Part shown: positions 1 to 8,021 of the stretch, in pieces | Layout: each line of letters starts with the position of its first letter | How positions within the stretch are numbered: position 1 is the first letter of the stretch | Source of the DNA: Proteiniphilum sp. UBA4084 | GTDB taxonomy: Bacteria > Bacteroidota > Bacteroidia > Bacteroidales > Dysgonomonadaceae | NCBI GenBank assembly: GCA_002383605.1 | Contig: DFYK01000004.1 | Location: 1-42,869 of the forward strand | Reading direction: 5' to 3' | DNA: 42,869 nucleotides | Translations under genes and position numbers: made by a program | The notes under the pieces: model-generated | What the model was told of the DNA's origin: nothing | What the model saw: only the letters and a program-made list of their open reading frames with translations | Databases searched by the model: none

Positions 1-96
1 CTAAAAATTTTTGTTCATTAGAAAAACTATTTTCGGAAAGAAAAACATTCCCGTCAGATTAATTTTGGCCATTTACAGAAAATCAATTATTCATCG

Positions 97-112
97 TATC
101 TTTGTATCTTTG
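97..112 (+). promoter_or_regulatory. Tandem -7 promoter elements of the helicase gene
   Basis: Two adjacent copies of TATCTTTG fit the Bacteroidota -7 consensus TAnnTTTG. They lie 20-35 bases before the helicase start. No convincing -33 TTG is seen at the usual 19-21 base spacing, so the -7 call rests on the motif and its position. The exact 8-bp duplication could give two start sites 8 bases apart. Confidence 0.55.
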
Positions 113-131
113 AAGAAATAAGGATATACAG

Positions 132-1910
132 ATGCAATTTACCGAACTTTCACTTTGCGAACCCCTCCAGGAAGGCCTGGAAGCGATGAATTTTACAGAA
201 ATGACACCCGTGCAGGAGCTGGCCATACCGGTGATCCTGGCGAAGAAGGATGTAATTGCCTGTGCCCAGACCGGCACGGGAAAGACTGCAGCCTTTCTGC
301 TGCCACTGCTGAACAACCTGCAGTCGGAGCCGCACGAAGATAACAAGGTGAATGCCATCATCATGGCTCCCACGCGTGAGCTGGCACAACAGATCGACCA
401 GCAGATGGAGGGCTTTTCCTACTTCACCTCCTTCTCCTCGGTAGCCGTATATGGCGGCAACGACGGCGAAGCGTGGGACGTGCAGAAAAGAGGACTGCTG
501 AGCGGTGCCGATGTGGTAATCGCCACACCGGGCAGGCTGCTCTCACACATCAACCTATACAACATTGATTTTTCCGGCGTTAAATATTTTATTCTGGATG
601 AGGCGGACAGGATGCTCGACATGGGCTTCTTCGATGACATCATGAAAATTGCCAATCTTTTGCCAAAAGAGCGTCAGACTGTCATGTTCTCAGCCACCAT
701 GCCGCCCAAAATACAGCAGATGGCCAAAACCATCCTGCGCAATCCCGAGGAGATCACCATCGCCATCTCACGCCCCCCGGAAACCATCCTGCAGTCGGCT
801 TACATCTGCTACGACGCCCAGAAGCTGGGTATTCTGAAGCAACTGTTCAAGGATAAGAAGCCCAACAAGGTAATTCTTTTCTCCGGATCGAAACAGAAGG
901 TGAAGGATATCGCCAGAACGCTCCATAAGATGGGTCTTTCGGCAGGCGAGATGCACTCCGATCTTGACCAGGCGCAACGAAATCACGTGATGCACGAGTT
1001 TAAAAACGAAAGGGTAGACATCCTGGTAGCGACGGATATCGTGGCGCGGGGAATCGACATAGACGACATCACCCTGGTAATCAACTACGATGTACCTTAC
1101 GACGCCGAAGATTACGTACACCGCATCGGCCGTACAGCGAGGGCAGGTGACACAGGCATGGCCATCACCTTTGTCTCGCCCGAGGAACAATACCGTTTTT
1201 CGTTGATCGAGAAATTTCTGCAGAAGGAGATCTACCGGATTCCGGTACCCGCTGAGCTGGGTGAAGCTCCCGCCTACAACCCTACACGGGAGAGTGCACA
1301 GCGCGGAAGAGGCGGACGCACATCAAAAGCGGGCAAAATGAAAGAGGGAAAACGCGGAGGAGGATCTGACAAATCCAAGGGTGAAGCAAGAACAGAGAGA
1401 ACACCCAAACCGGAGCGACAGGAACGACAGGGAAGAAAAGAGAGACCGGCAAAACAGGAGAAACAGGAGGAGATAAGAGCAGGACAAATAGAAGAAACCG
1501 GTAAACAGCATTCGAATGAGAGCGGAAAGCAACGTTCGGATGAAAATGGAAAGTCCGGAAACCGGAGGAAAAAAGGCACCCAGGCACGGGAAAAAAATGG
1601 AGTACAATCTCAGAACAGGGAATCCCGCGAGCAAAGCACGCCACAAAGGGAGGCCGGTGAAAGGCCCAAAAAGAAAGTAATCAAGAAATCGGAGAGGTTG
1701 CAGCAGGATGGTGCAAAACAAGCTTTAGATGCCGCTGCTGCACCCCAGGAAAATACTTCCCGGACACGGGGTAATCATTCTCGTGTAAAAGGTGATAAAC
1801 GGGTCGGAGAAGAAGTAAAAAGAGATAAACGAGCCGGAGAATCCCAAACAAAACCGGCGGAACCGGAAAAGAAAAAGAGATGGAGCTGGTGGCCTTTCGG
1901 CAAGAAATAA
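132..1910 (+). CDS. DEAD-box ATP-dependent RNA helicase, RhlE-like, with long charged tail
   Basis: This 592-residue protein unwinds RNA duplexes using ATP and probably acts in ribosome assembly or mRNA turnover in the cytoplasm. The N-terminal Q-motif region is followed by motif I (AQTGTGKT), the DEAD box (LDEADRMLDMGF), SAT (SATMP) and, in the second RecA domain, HRIGRTAR. The helicase core ends near residue 385. The remaining 200 residues are low complexity, rich in Lys, Arg, Glu and Gln, and end in a Trp-rich basic segment (RWSWWPFGKK). Such tails usually bind RNA. The core is about the normal RhlE length, but the tail is unusually long. The gene stands alone and converges on the oxidoreductase operon with only 17 bases between the stops. 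The ATG follows the two -7 elements closely. Confidence 0.93.
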   Translation: MQFTELSLCEPLQEGLEAMNFTEMTPVQELAIPVILAKKDVIACAQTGTGKTAAFLLPLLNNLQSEPHEDNKVNAIIMAPTRELAQQIDQQMEGFSYFTSFSSVAVYGGNDGEAWDVQKRGLLSGADVVIATPGRLLSHINLYNIDFSGVKYFILDEADRMLDMGFFDDIMKIANLLPKERQTVMFSATMPPKIQQMAKTILRNPEEITIAISRPPETILQSAYICYDAQKLGILKQLFKDKKPNKVILFSGSKQKVKDIARTLHKMGLSAGEMHSDLDQAQRNHVMHEFKNERVDILVATDIVARGIDIDDITLVINYDVPYDAEDYVHRIGRTARAGDTGMAITFVSPEEQYRFSLIEKFLQKEIYRIPVPAELGEAPAYNPTRESAQRGRGGRTSKAGKMKEGKRGGGSDKSKGEARTERTPKPERQERQGRKERPAKQEKQEEIRAGQIEETGKQHSNESGKQRSDENGKSGNRRKKGTQAREKNGVQSQNRESREQSTPQREAGERPKKKVIKKSERLQQDGAKQALDAAAAPQENTSRTRGNHSRVKGDKRVGEEVKRDKRAGESQTKPAEPEKKKRWSWWPFGKK

Positions 1911-1927
1911 AACAGCTCCACAAATCG

Positions 1928-2482
1928 TTACACAGCCTGTTGCTCCTGCTCCACAAGCTCCATGCCTCGCAGAATAGCTGCTTCATTCATGGGCAGAAGC
2001 TTGTGATGCCGCTCAGGCAACGATTCCTTCAGTCCCTTCATCACGTTTTGCAGCTCTACCATGGGGGATATTTTCAACAATCCGCCCAATATAATCATGT
2101 TGAAAACCCGGGTGTTGTCCATCTTCAAGGATTCATCCATGGCATTGACCCTGTAAACATTGATATCTTTCCGCTCCACCTTTTTATGAATACCGTACCC
2201 GTCGTAGATAAGCGCTCCGCCGGGCTTTACACGCGACTCAAACTTGTCGAGTGAAGGCTGATTGAGTACGATGGCTACATCGAACTGATTCACTACAGGT
2301 GAGCTGATGGGGTCATCGGAGATGATGACCGTCACGTTGGCGGTGCCACCGCGCTGTTCCGGCCCGTATGCCGGGAACCACGATACTTCCTTCTCCTCCA
2401 TCATACCCGAATAAGCGAGGATCTTCCCCATGGAGAGTACTCCCTGTCCACCGAAACCTGAAATCACTATTTCCTGCAACAT
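1928..2482 (-). CDS. 2-oxoacid:ferredoxin oxidoreductase, gamma subunit
   Basis: This 184-residue gamma subunit belongs to a ketoacid:ferredoxin oxidoreductase, the oxygen-sensitive enzyme that converts 2-oxoacids plus CoA to acyl-CoA, CO2 and reduced ferredoxin. It opens with the family signature ISGFGGQGVLSMG and contains PAYGPEQRGGTANV, both typical of the gamma (POR/KOR) domain. It is the last gene of a minus-strand operon running ferredoxin, alpha, small membrane protein, beta, gamma. Substrate cannot be fixed from sequence. Bacteroidales homologues are annotated as either 2-oxoglutarate (Kor) or branched-chain 2-oxoacid (Vor) enzymes, and a 2-oxoglutarate role would fit sucCD elsewhere in the window. 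Confidence 0.9.
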   Translation of the reverse strand: MLQEIVISGFGGQGVLSMGKILAYSGMMEEKEVSWFPAYGPEQRGGTANVTVIISDDPISSPVVNQFDVAIVLNQPSLDKFESRVKPGGALIYDGYGIHKKVERKDINVYRVNAMDESLKMDNTRVFNMIILGGLLKISPMVELQNVMKGLKESLPERHHKLLPMNEAAILRGMELVEQEQQAV

Positions 2483-2497
2483 ACTCGTTTCCTTCTT

Positions 2498-3259
2498 TTA
2501 AATGTTTTTCAAATCACCGATCGGATATACCGGAAACATGTTTTCCACCATCCAGTCGTTGGCCGCGGCAGGAGTCATTTTCCACCCTGCATTGCAGGTA
2601 GAAACCACCTCCACGATGGAGGTACCTTTTCCGGCCATGGAATTTTCGAAGGCGAGCCGGATCATCCGTTTGGCCTTCTTCACGGCTGCAGTAGTGTGTA
2701 CGCTGACACGGGTTGCCAGGCAGACGCCATCAAGCAGCGCCAGCAGATCAAGGATCTTTAACGGATTGCCCATGGTCTGTGTATTGCGCCCTTCGGGACT
2801 GGTGGAAGTCTTCATGTCTTTCAGCGTAGTGGGAGCCATCTGGCCGCCCGTCATTCCGTAGATGCCGTTGTTAATGAAGATGATGGCGATGTTCTCACCG
2901 CGGTTGGCAGCGTGAATGGTCTCTGCCGTGCCGATGGCGGCCAGGTCGCCGTCGCCCTGATAGGTGAACACCATCTTATCAGGCAGCAACCGCTTGGTGG
3001 CGGTGGCCAACGCGGGAGCACGACCGTGGGCTGCCTCCTGCCAGTCGATATCGATATAATTATAGGCAAAGACGGCGCACCCCACGGGGGCAATGCCGAT
3101 TGTTTTCTCCTGCAGTCCCATTTCCTGAATGACTTCTGCTACCAGCTTGTGTACCACTCCGTGGGAACATCCGGGGCAGTAATGCATGTGGTTGTCGTTC
3201 ATGAGCTCCGGCTTGGCATATACCAGGTTCTCCGGGCTTATTATCTGATTTTTATCCAT
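2498..3259 (-). CDS. 2-oxoacid:ferredoxin oxidoreductase, beta (TPP-binding) subunit
   Basis: This 253-residue subunit binds thiamine pyrophosphate and one Fe4S4 cluster, and it is where the 2-oxoacid is decarboxylated. Visible features are the Cys motif HYCPGCSHG near residue 27, a further Cys in GIAPVGCAVF, and the TPP/Mg motif around YQGDGDLAAIG...FINNGIYGMTGG. The open frame extends upstream to 3373, but the ATG at 3259 (MDKNQIISPENL) gives the normal family N-terminus. The upstream extension would also run through the separate small gene at 3264..3425, so 3259 is preferred. The gene starts 4 bases after the stop of that small gene, consistent with translational coupling. Confidence 0.92.
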   Translation of the reverse strand: MDKNQIISPENLVYAKPELMNDNHMHYCPGCSHGVVHKLVAEVIQEMGLQEKTIGIAPVGCAVFAYNYIDIDWQEAAHGRAPALATATKRLLPDKMVFTYQGDGDLAAIGTAETIHAANRGENIAIIFINNGIYGMTGGQMAPTTLKDMKTSTSPEGRNTQTMGNPLKILDLLALLDGVCLATRVSVHTTAAVKKAKRMIRLAFENSMAGKGTSIVEVVSTCNAGWKMTPAAANDWMVENMFPVYPIGDLKNI

Positions 3260-3263
3260 ACAA

Positions 3264-3425
3264 TTATTTTTTGGCAAACCGGTAGACGAGATAAAACAGA
3301 ATTGCCGCACCACCGAAATACCAGGTAAGCTCCATGTTCTGTGCAGACGAGAAATAGACGATAATGGTTCCAACGAATGCCAACAGGAAGAGGAGCAAAA
3401 ATATGTTTCTGATTTTTGGATCCAT
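3264..3425 (-). CDS. Small two-helix membrane protein inside the oxidoreductase operon
   Basis: This 53-residue ORF fills the gap between the alpha and beta genes. The translation begins MDPKIRNIFLLLFLLAFVG and ends FYLVYRFAKK. It predicts two transmembrane helices (about residues 7-25 and 33-48) joined by a short loop, with a basic C-terminus. Spacing supports a real gene: its ATG follows the alpha stop by 13 bases and its stop precedes the beta ATG by 4 bases. I recognise no family and assign no function. A membrane anchor or assembly partner for the otherwise soluble complex is an inference from location only. Confidence 0.72.
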   Translation of the reverse strand: MDPKIRNIFLLLFLLAFVGTIIVYFSSAQNMELTWYFGGAAILFYLVYRFAKK

Positions 3426-3438
3426 GACAGTTGATTTT

Positions 3439-4521
3439 TTAGTGAACTACTTTCTCTTTTAATGACGCAAGCACCCCTTCGGGCGTGGGGACAATGCCCC
3501 CAAGGCGGCCGTAGTGGGCGACCTCTATTTGTCCGTTCACCGCCAGGCGTACATCTTCAACCATCTGGCCGGCGTTCAGCTCTACCGTGAGCATGCCTTT
3601 TACCTTGCCACCATAGGCATGCAATACTTCCGTTGGAAAGGGCCAGAGTGTGATGGGGCGCACAAGTCCCACCTTGATGCCTTCATTCCTTGCCAGATCG
3701 ATTGTTTTCTGGCAGATGCGTGCAGCGGAGCCGAAGGCCACCAGCAGATAGTCGGCATCGTCACATTTTACCTCTTCATAGCGTACCTCCGTGGCTTCTG
3801 CCACCCTGTACTTGGCCTGAAAACGTTCGTTGTTCTTCTCCATCACGGCCGAGTCGAGTTCGAGTGAGGTGATGATGTTTTGTTTCCTGTCGGCTGTCTT
3901 GCCAAGGGTAGCCCAGGGACATTGCTCCCGAATCTCCTGTTCGGTCCTGCGTGGGCGCCAGGCAGGCAGCTTCACCTTTTCCATCATTTGTCCGATGACC
4001 CCGTCGGTGAGTATCATGGCCGGATTGCGGTATTTAAACGCCAGCTCGAAGGCCAGCCCTACGAAGTCGGCCATCTCCTGCACCGAGCTGGGTGCCAGCG
4101 TGATCAGCTTATAGTCGCCATGTCCCCCACCCTTTACCGTCTGAAAATAATCGGCCTGCGATGGCTGGATGGTACCCAGTCCGGGGCCGCCGCGCTGCAC
4201 GTTCACGATGAGTGCCGGCAGTTCAGCTCCGGCCATATAGGAGATGCCTTCCTGTTTTAGGCTGATGCCCGGACTGGAAGAAGAGGTCATGGCATACTTG
4301 CCGCAGGCGGCACCGCCATAGACCATGTTGATGGCTGCTACTTCACTTTCGGCCTGCAGTACCACCATGCCGGTGGTCTTCCATGGGGCGGCCTCCATGA
4401 GGGTTTCTATGATTTCAGACTGGGGTGTGATGGGATAACCGAAGTAGCCGTCCACGCCGTAGCGGATGGCCGCATGGGCAATGGCCTCATTACCCTTCAT
4501 CAATACTGTTTCTTCAGACAT
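3439..4521 (-). CDS. 2-oxoacid:ferredoxin oxidoreductase, alpha subunit (VorB/KorA type)
   Basis: This 360-residue alpha subunit carries the pyrimidine-binding and CoA-handling domains. It starts with the typical EETVLMKGNEAIAHAAIRYG and contains FGYPITPQSEIIE, the TPP-pyrimidine contact region. A middle segment with SSSPGISLKQEG and a C-terminal transketolase-C-like domain (about residues 250-355) follow. The length matches the VorB/KorA subfamily in which alpha and gamma are separate polypeptides. It lies 10 bases after the ferredoxin subunit gene. Kor versus Vor substrate preference is not decidable by eye. Confidence 0.92.
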   Translation of the reverse strand: MSEETVLMKGNEAIAHAAIRYGVDGYFGYPITPQSEIIETLMEAAPWKTTGMVVLQAESEVAAINMVYGGAACGKYAMTSSSSPGISLKQEGISYMAGAELPALIVNVQRGGPGLGTIQPSQADYFQTVKGGGHGDYKLITLAPSSVQEMADFVGLAFELAFKYRNPAMILTDGVIGQMMEKVKLPAWRPRRTEQEIREQCPWATLGKTADRKQNIITSLELDSAVMEKNNERFQAKYRVAEATEVRYEEVKCDDADYLLVAFGSAARICQKTIDLARNEGIKVGLVRPITLWPFPTEVLHAYGGKVKGMLTVELNAGQMVEDVRLAVNGQIEVAHYGRLGGIVPTPEGVLASLKEKVVH

Positions 4522-4531
4522 AATGCTTTTT

Positions 4532-4762
4532 TTATCCTATCTTTACCTTGTAGATTGTCAGACATCCATCGGGACATACATACCCGCAGTTGGCGCATCC
4601 GATGCAATCATCCTCATTTTTCAAATAGACATAATGATAACCGCGGTCGTTCACTTCGCGCGGTTCCAGCTCGAGGACGTCGGTGGGACAAGCCACCACG
4701 CAGAGATCGCAACCCTTGCAACGGTCTGTGTCTACCTCTACATAACCTTTAAATTTTGCCAT
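4532..4762 (-). CDS. 2-oxoacid oxidoreductase delta subunit, 2x[4Fe-4S] ferredoxin
   Basis: This 76-residue dicluster ferredoxin passes electrons from the TPP centre of the oxidoreductase to free ferredoxin. Two complete cluster motifs are visible: CKGCDLCVVACP near residues 16-27 and CIGCANCGYVCP near residues 54-65. It is the first gene of the operon and lies 26 bases after a -7 element. The four-subunit arrangement (delta, alpha, beta, gamma) is the classic form of these enzymes in anaerobes. Confidence 0.93.
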   Translation of the reverse strand: MAKFKGYVEVDTDRCKGCDLCVVACPTDVLELEPREVNDRGYHYVYLKNEDDCIGCANCGYVCPDGCLTIYKVKIG

Positions 4763-4787
4763 TATCAGGAGTGGTTTTTAATCGATG

Positions 4788-4818
4788 CAAATATAACCTA
4801 AGTTTATGAGCCATTCAA
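4788..4818 (-). promoter_or_regulatory. Promoter of the 2-oxoacid oxidoreductase operon
   Basis: Read on the minus strand, positions 4795-4788 give TATATTTG, an exact TAnnTTTG -7 element. TTG at 4818-4816, 20 bases upstream, fits the -33 element. The leader before the ferredoxin ATG would be about 20 nt. Confidence 0.65.
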
Positions 4819-4864
4819 TTTTTCTATGTTAATTTTTTGCTATGTACTATTGCCAGTAACGCTT

Positions 4865-5386
4865 TTACCATCCAAAAGCTTCCTCACCCATCCAGTTGCC
4901 CTGCACTTTGAGTACCTGTTCAATCACGTCGCGCGCCACCCCCATGCCTCCCTTCCTGGGAGATATATATTTTGCGATGGCCCTGATCTCGGGAGCGGCA
5001 TCGCTTGGAGCCACGGGGAGCCCTGCTTCCTGCATCACCTCATGGTCGGGGACATCATCCCCCACGAAAAGTATCTCCTCAGGCTGATAGCCTGTTTTTT
5101 GCAGGTAATGCCGGTAGTCGTTTATTTTGATGGAGGATTTCATATAGATATCGGTGATACCCAGTGATTCGTAACGCACACGCACAGCGCGGGTGTTGCC
5201 GCCGGTGATGATGGCCACCCCATAGCCGCATTTAACTGCCAGGTTCAGTGCATATCCGTCGTGAATATTGGCCGTACGCAACGGTTCTCCTTCCGATGAC
5301 AGGGGGATGGTCTGACAGGAGAGTACTCCGTCGACATCGAAAATAAAGGCTTTGATCTTTTTCAGATCGTAGTTGATAACGCTCAT
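4865..5386 (-). CDS. kdsC: 3-deoxy-D-manno-octulosonate 8-phosphate phosphatase (KdsC)
   Basis: This 173-residue HAD phosphatase of the C0 type (no cap domain) removes phosphate from KDO-8-phosphate in lipopolysaccharide inner-core synthesis. Motif I is FIFDVDGVLS with both catalytic Asp residues, motif II lies in VAIITGGNTRAVRVR, and motif IV is FVGDDVPDHEVM. The tail YISPRKGGMGVARDVIEQVL is the Gly/Arg-rich segment that closes the active site of the tetramer. Its ATG overlaps the stop of the upstream DUF2520 gene (ATGA), a sign of coupled translation. Length is typical of the family. Confidence 0.93.
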   Translation of the reverse strand: MSVINYDLKKIKAFIFDVDGVLSCQTIPLSSEGEPLRTANIHDGYALNLAVKCGYGVAIITGGNTRAVRVRYESLGITDIYMKSSIKINDYRHYLQKTGYQPEEILFVGDDVPDHEVMQEAGLPVAPSDAAPEIRAIAKYISPRKGGMGVARDVIEQVLKVQGNWMGEEAFGW

Positions 5387-6144
5387 AGGGAATGTTGGTG
5401 AATACTTGTGCTGATAAGTGTATAGAGTTCTCTCATCCGGTCGTCGGGGAGCAATGAGAGATGATGTTGCATTACCTCCTTGTCGAAACGTACGGCAGGT
5501 CCCGTCTGTGCTGCCCGTGGTGGCATCTCGGTCACCTTGGAAGCGGTTTCAAGGATAAGCGGTATCAGGACATCGAAAGATATTTCTTCCTTCTCAGTGA
5601 TCTCGGAGGCCAGCGTGTACATATGATTCACGAAGTTGCACGCGTAAACAGCTGCCAGATGGAGATATCGCCGTTTGTCTCCCGACAGGTAATGAATATT
5701 GCGGGTGAGGGTACCGACCAGTTCTTCGAGCAAATGGATCACAGCGGAGTTGCTTCCCTCAATGAAGACAGGGATGGTGGTAAAATCAACTTTCCGCTGT
5801 TTACTAAAGGTCTGTAAAGGGTAGATTACCCCGTGTTTGGCATTGCGAGCGGCAAACAACTGCATGGGCAGGCTTCCGGCGGTGTGCACCCAGACACCTC
5901 CTGCGTGTGGCATCTCCTGAACGACGGAAGGAAGGGCATCGTCCTTCACAGAAAAGATATAGAGTTGTGCCGCAGGGCTGATCTGTGCCAACTCATTTAC
6001 CGCCTCAGCCCCTGTTCTGGCAGCAAGCAGTGCGGCATTTTCCATGGTCCTGCTGTATACCTGAACAATGGTGTGACCCGCTGCCCTGCATGCTTCGGCG
6101 AGATGTGTCGCCAGATTTCCTGCTCCTATAAAAACAATGTTCAT
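5383..6144 (-). CDS. Rossmann-fold and DUF2520 domain protein
   Basis: This 253-residue protein resembles NADP-dependent oxidoreductases of the ketopantoate reductase and pyrroline-5-carboxylate reductase kind. The N-terminus has the dinucleotide-binding motif FIGAGNLATHLAEACRAAGH followed by a Rossmann-like domain. The C-terminal half, from about residue 130, matches DUF2520, which is helical in known structures. Its reaction is not established. It overlaps kdsC by 4 bases and follows gldH, an arrangement consistent with one operon, but nothing in the sequence ties it to KDO metabolism. Confidence 0.88.
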   Translation of the reverse strand: MNIVFIGAGNLATHLAEACRAAGHTIVQVYSRTMENAALLAARTGAEAVNELAQISPAAQLYIFSVKDDALPSVVQEMPHAGGVWVHTAGSLPMQLFAARNAKHGVIYPLQTFSKQRKVDFTTIPVFIEGSNSAVIHLLEELVGTLTRNIHYLSGDKRRYLHLAAVYACNFVNHMYTLASEITEKEEISFDVLIPLILETASKVTEMPPRAAQTGPAVRFDKEVMQHHLSLLPDDRMRELYTLISTSIHQHSL

Positions 6145-6237
6145 CGTTACCTTTTTCTCGTTCTCAGGTGCCTGCCATTTCCATCCATCCGGCTGTCTGT
6201 TTTATATTGAGCTGATACTTCAAGCCAGGCGCCTGTT

Positions 6238-6717
6238 TTACTCCGGTTGATGGATAGTTACTTTTATCCCGATTTTCTCGATACCGGACAAGGGGTCTGC
6301 ATCCATCACTTGTCGCAACTTTATCACGTAGCGGGAAGCAGTGTCAAGAGGAAGCGACCGGAAGAGTGGCTGCGACAACTGGTTTAATCCACCTAATCCA
6401 TTACCCAGCCACCGGCCATAGTCGTCAGCAATGCGAAAATGCAATGTATCGTTCTGCAGGAGCGTGTCGGTCAGATTGTGGGTTACCTGCATCCAGACAT
6501 CACGGTAGGGATAGGCCCCGTTGGTGGATATCTCGATGGAAAAATCGTACCGCTCCCCCGCCTGCAACTTCAGGGAGTCCATATGGAACTGCATCGTGCT
6601 GTCGTGATACCACCTGCCCTTGTCGATATGCTGAAAGCGGTAGTACACCTCCCCTTCCGCACAGGACAGCAAAAGGGCGAAGAGCAGTAACAGGGGATAG
6701 AGGCGGCTGTTACGCAT
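6238..6717 (-). CDS. gldH: GldH-family gliding motility lipoprotein
   Basis: This 159-residue lipoprotein has the signal MRNSRLYPLLLLFALLLSCAEG with the lipobox Cys at residue 19. The rest (YYRFQHIDKGRWYHDSTMQF and the ISTNGAYPYRDVWMQVTH region) matches GldH. GldH was named for gliding in Flavobacterium, but homologues occur widely in non-gliding Bacteroidales, where the role is unclear. The frame is open much further upstream, yet the ATG at 6717 gives the clean lipoprotein signal and overlaps the end of the RicT gene by only 8 bases, so it is chosen. Confidence 0.88.
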   Translation of the reverse strand: MRNSRLYPLLLLFALLLSCAEGEVYYRFQHIDKGRWYHDSTMQFHMDSLKLQAGERYDFSIEISTNGAYPYRDVWMQVTHNLTDTLLQNDTLHFRIADDYGRWLGNGLGGLNQLSQPLFRSLPLDTASRYVIKLRQVMDADPLSGIEKIGIKVTIHQPE

Positions 6718-7942
6718 CCTTCTCACCGGACTTACCGGTCGGGCGCTCATCCTGTCTGTTTTTGTTTCCCTGCGACTGATCGGGACGTCGGCGGCGGGGT
6801 TTTCTTTTTTTGTTTGTCTGATTTTTCCGGTCGTCATCAAAACGGGTGATACTTTGATTTTCAAGGATATCTCCTCCTGCAAAGGTTTTCTCATTCCGGG
6901 TTTTGTCATCCCCGTCAGCGATCAGCCTGAGCGGTTTCTGTCCTTTTTTATTCATCGCGATGATCTCGAAGACCCGGTCTTTGGAGACCGTCACCAGGTT
7001 GCTGGCATTGAACTTGTCGGAGGAATAGGTCATCAGGCCCGCGAAGATATCGGTCTTGAAATGGTAGAAATCGGCATCTTTTGTCTGCAGAATGATTTCC
7101 CGGGAAGGCAGGCTACGCTGTGCTTCCACGTAAGCATCCACCTCGTAGTTCAGGCAGCATTTCAGCTTGCCGCATTGTCCGGCCAGTTTCTGCGGGTTGA
7201 TGGATATATCCTGGTAGCGTGCCGAAGAAGTGGAGACGGAAACAAAACTCGGCATCCATTTGCTGCAACACATTTCGCGTCCACAGGGGCCGATACCGCC
7301 TATGCGGCCTGCCTCCTGGCGGGCACCGATCTGCTTCATCTCAATCTTGACCCTGAACTCGCTGGCCAGTACTTTGATCAGCTCGCGGAAATCGACCCGT
7401 TCATCAGCGATATAGTAAAAGATGGCTTTGTTACCGTCGCCCTGATACTCCACGTCGCCGATCTTCATCTGCAGCCCCAGCTCCTCGGCGATCTGACGGG
7501 AGCGAATCATGGTAGGCTGCTCGCGCGCTTTTGCCTGCTCATACTTCTCCAGATCGGCAGGCCGGGCAATGCGATAAACCCGTTTAAGGCCACCATTGGC
7601 CTCTTCACGGAAGTTGTATTTCTTCATCTGCAGCTCTACTAGCTTGCCGGTGAGCGTCACCGTGCCGATGTCATGGCCCGGGGTAGACTCCACGGCCACC
7701 AGGTCTCCCAGCTGCAGCTCCAGGTCGTTGCTATTGATAAAATAACCCTTGCGGGTATTTTTAAACTGAACCTCCACCATCTTCGAGAGGGCCTGAAACT
7801 CCGGGAAATCGTGCAGCCAGTCGTATATGTGGAGTTTGTTATTATGGGGTGTGCAGCCTTTGCAGCTTTTTGTATTTCTTACGGTGACCGTCTTCAGTGG
7901 GACGATATCGGCCATTTTATCTGATAAAACTTCTTTGTCCAT
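6710..7942 (-). CDS. ricT: PSP1-domain protein, RicT/YaaT-like
   Basis: This 410-residue PSP1 protein carries the Cys-rich core of the family (GPCGREMCCSKW and GQCGKLKCCLNYE, residues about 220-275) and an N-terminal CKGCTPH pair. In Bacillus, RicT (YaaT) joins RicA and RicF in an Fe-S complex that aids mRNA processing by RNase Y. The Bacteroidota role is not known. The last 50-60 residues are strongly basic and low complexity (KKRKPRRRRPDQSQGNKNR), which may bind nucleic acid. The gene sits between delta-prime and gldH. The symbol is by homology and the function is uncertain. Confidence 0.85.
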   Translation of the reverse strand: MDKEVLSDKMADIVPLKTVTVRNTKSCKGCTPHNNKLHIYDWLHDFPEFQALSKMVEVQFKNTRKGYFINSNDLELQLGDLVAVESTPGHDIGTVTLTGKLVELQMKKYNFREEANGGLKRVYRIARPADLEKYEQAKAREQPTMIRSRQIAEELGLQMKIGDVEYQGDGNKAIFYYIADERVDFRELIKVLASEFRVKIEMKQIGARQEAGRIGGIGPCGREMCCSKWMPSFVSVSTSSARYQDISINPQKLAGQCGKLKCCLNYEVDAYVEAQRSLPSREIILQTKDADFYHFKTDIFAGLMTYSSDKFNASNLVTVSKDRVFEIIAMNKKGQKPLRLIADGDDKTRNEKTFAGGDILENQSITRFDDDRKNQTNKKRKPRRRRPDQSQGNKNRQDERPTGKSGEKDA

Positions 7943-8021
7943 ATATATTAATTCGCTTTTCGATGAACGATGGGCGAGACTTTTTGATTTTTAATTGGTA
8001 ATGAGCATGCAAGTTACTAAA

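Noticed and set aside
6854..7642. Long plus-strand open frame opposite the RicT gene
   Set aside because: It is an antisense shadow of a well-supported gene, has no family features and no promoter.
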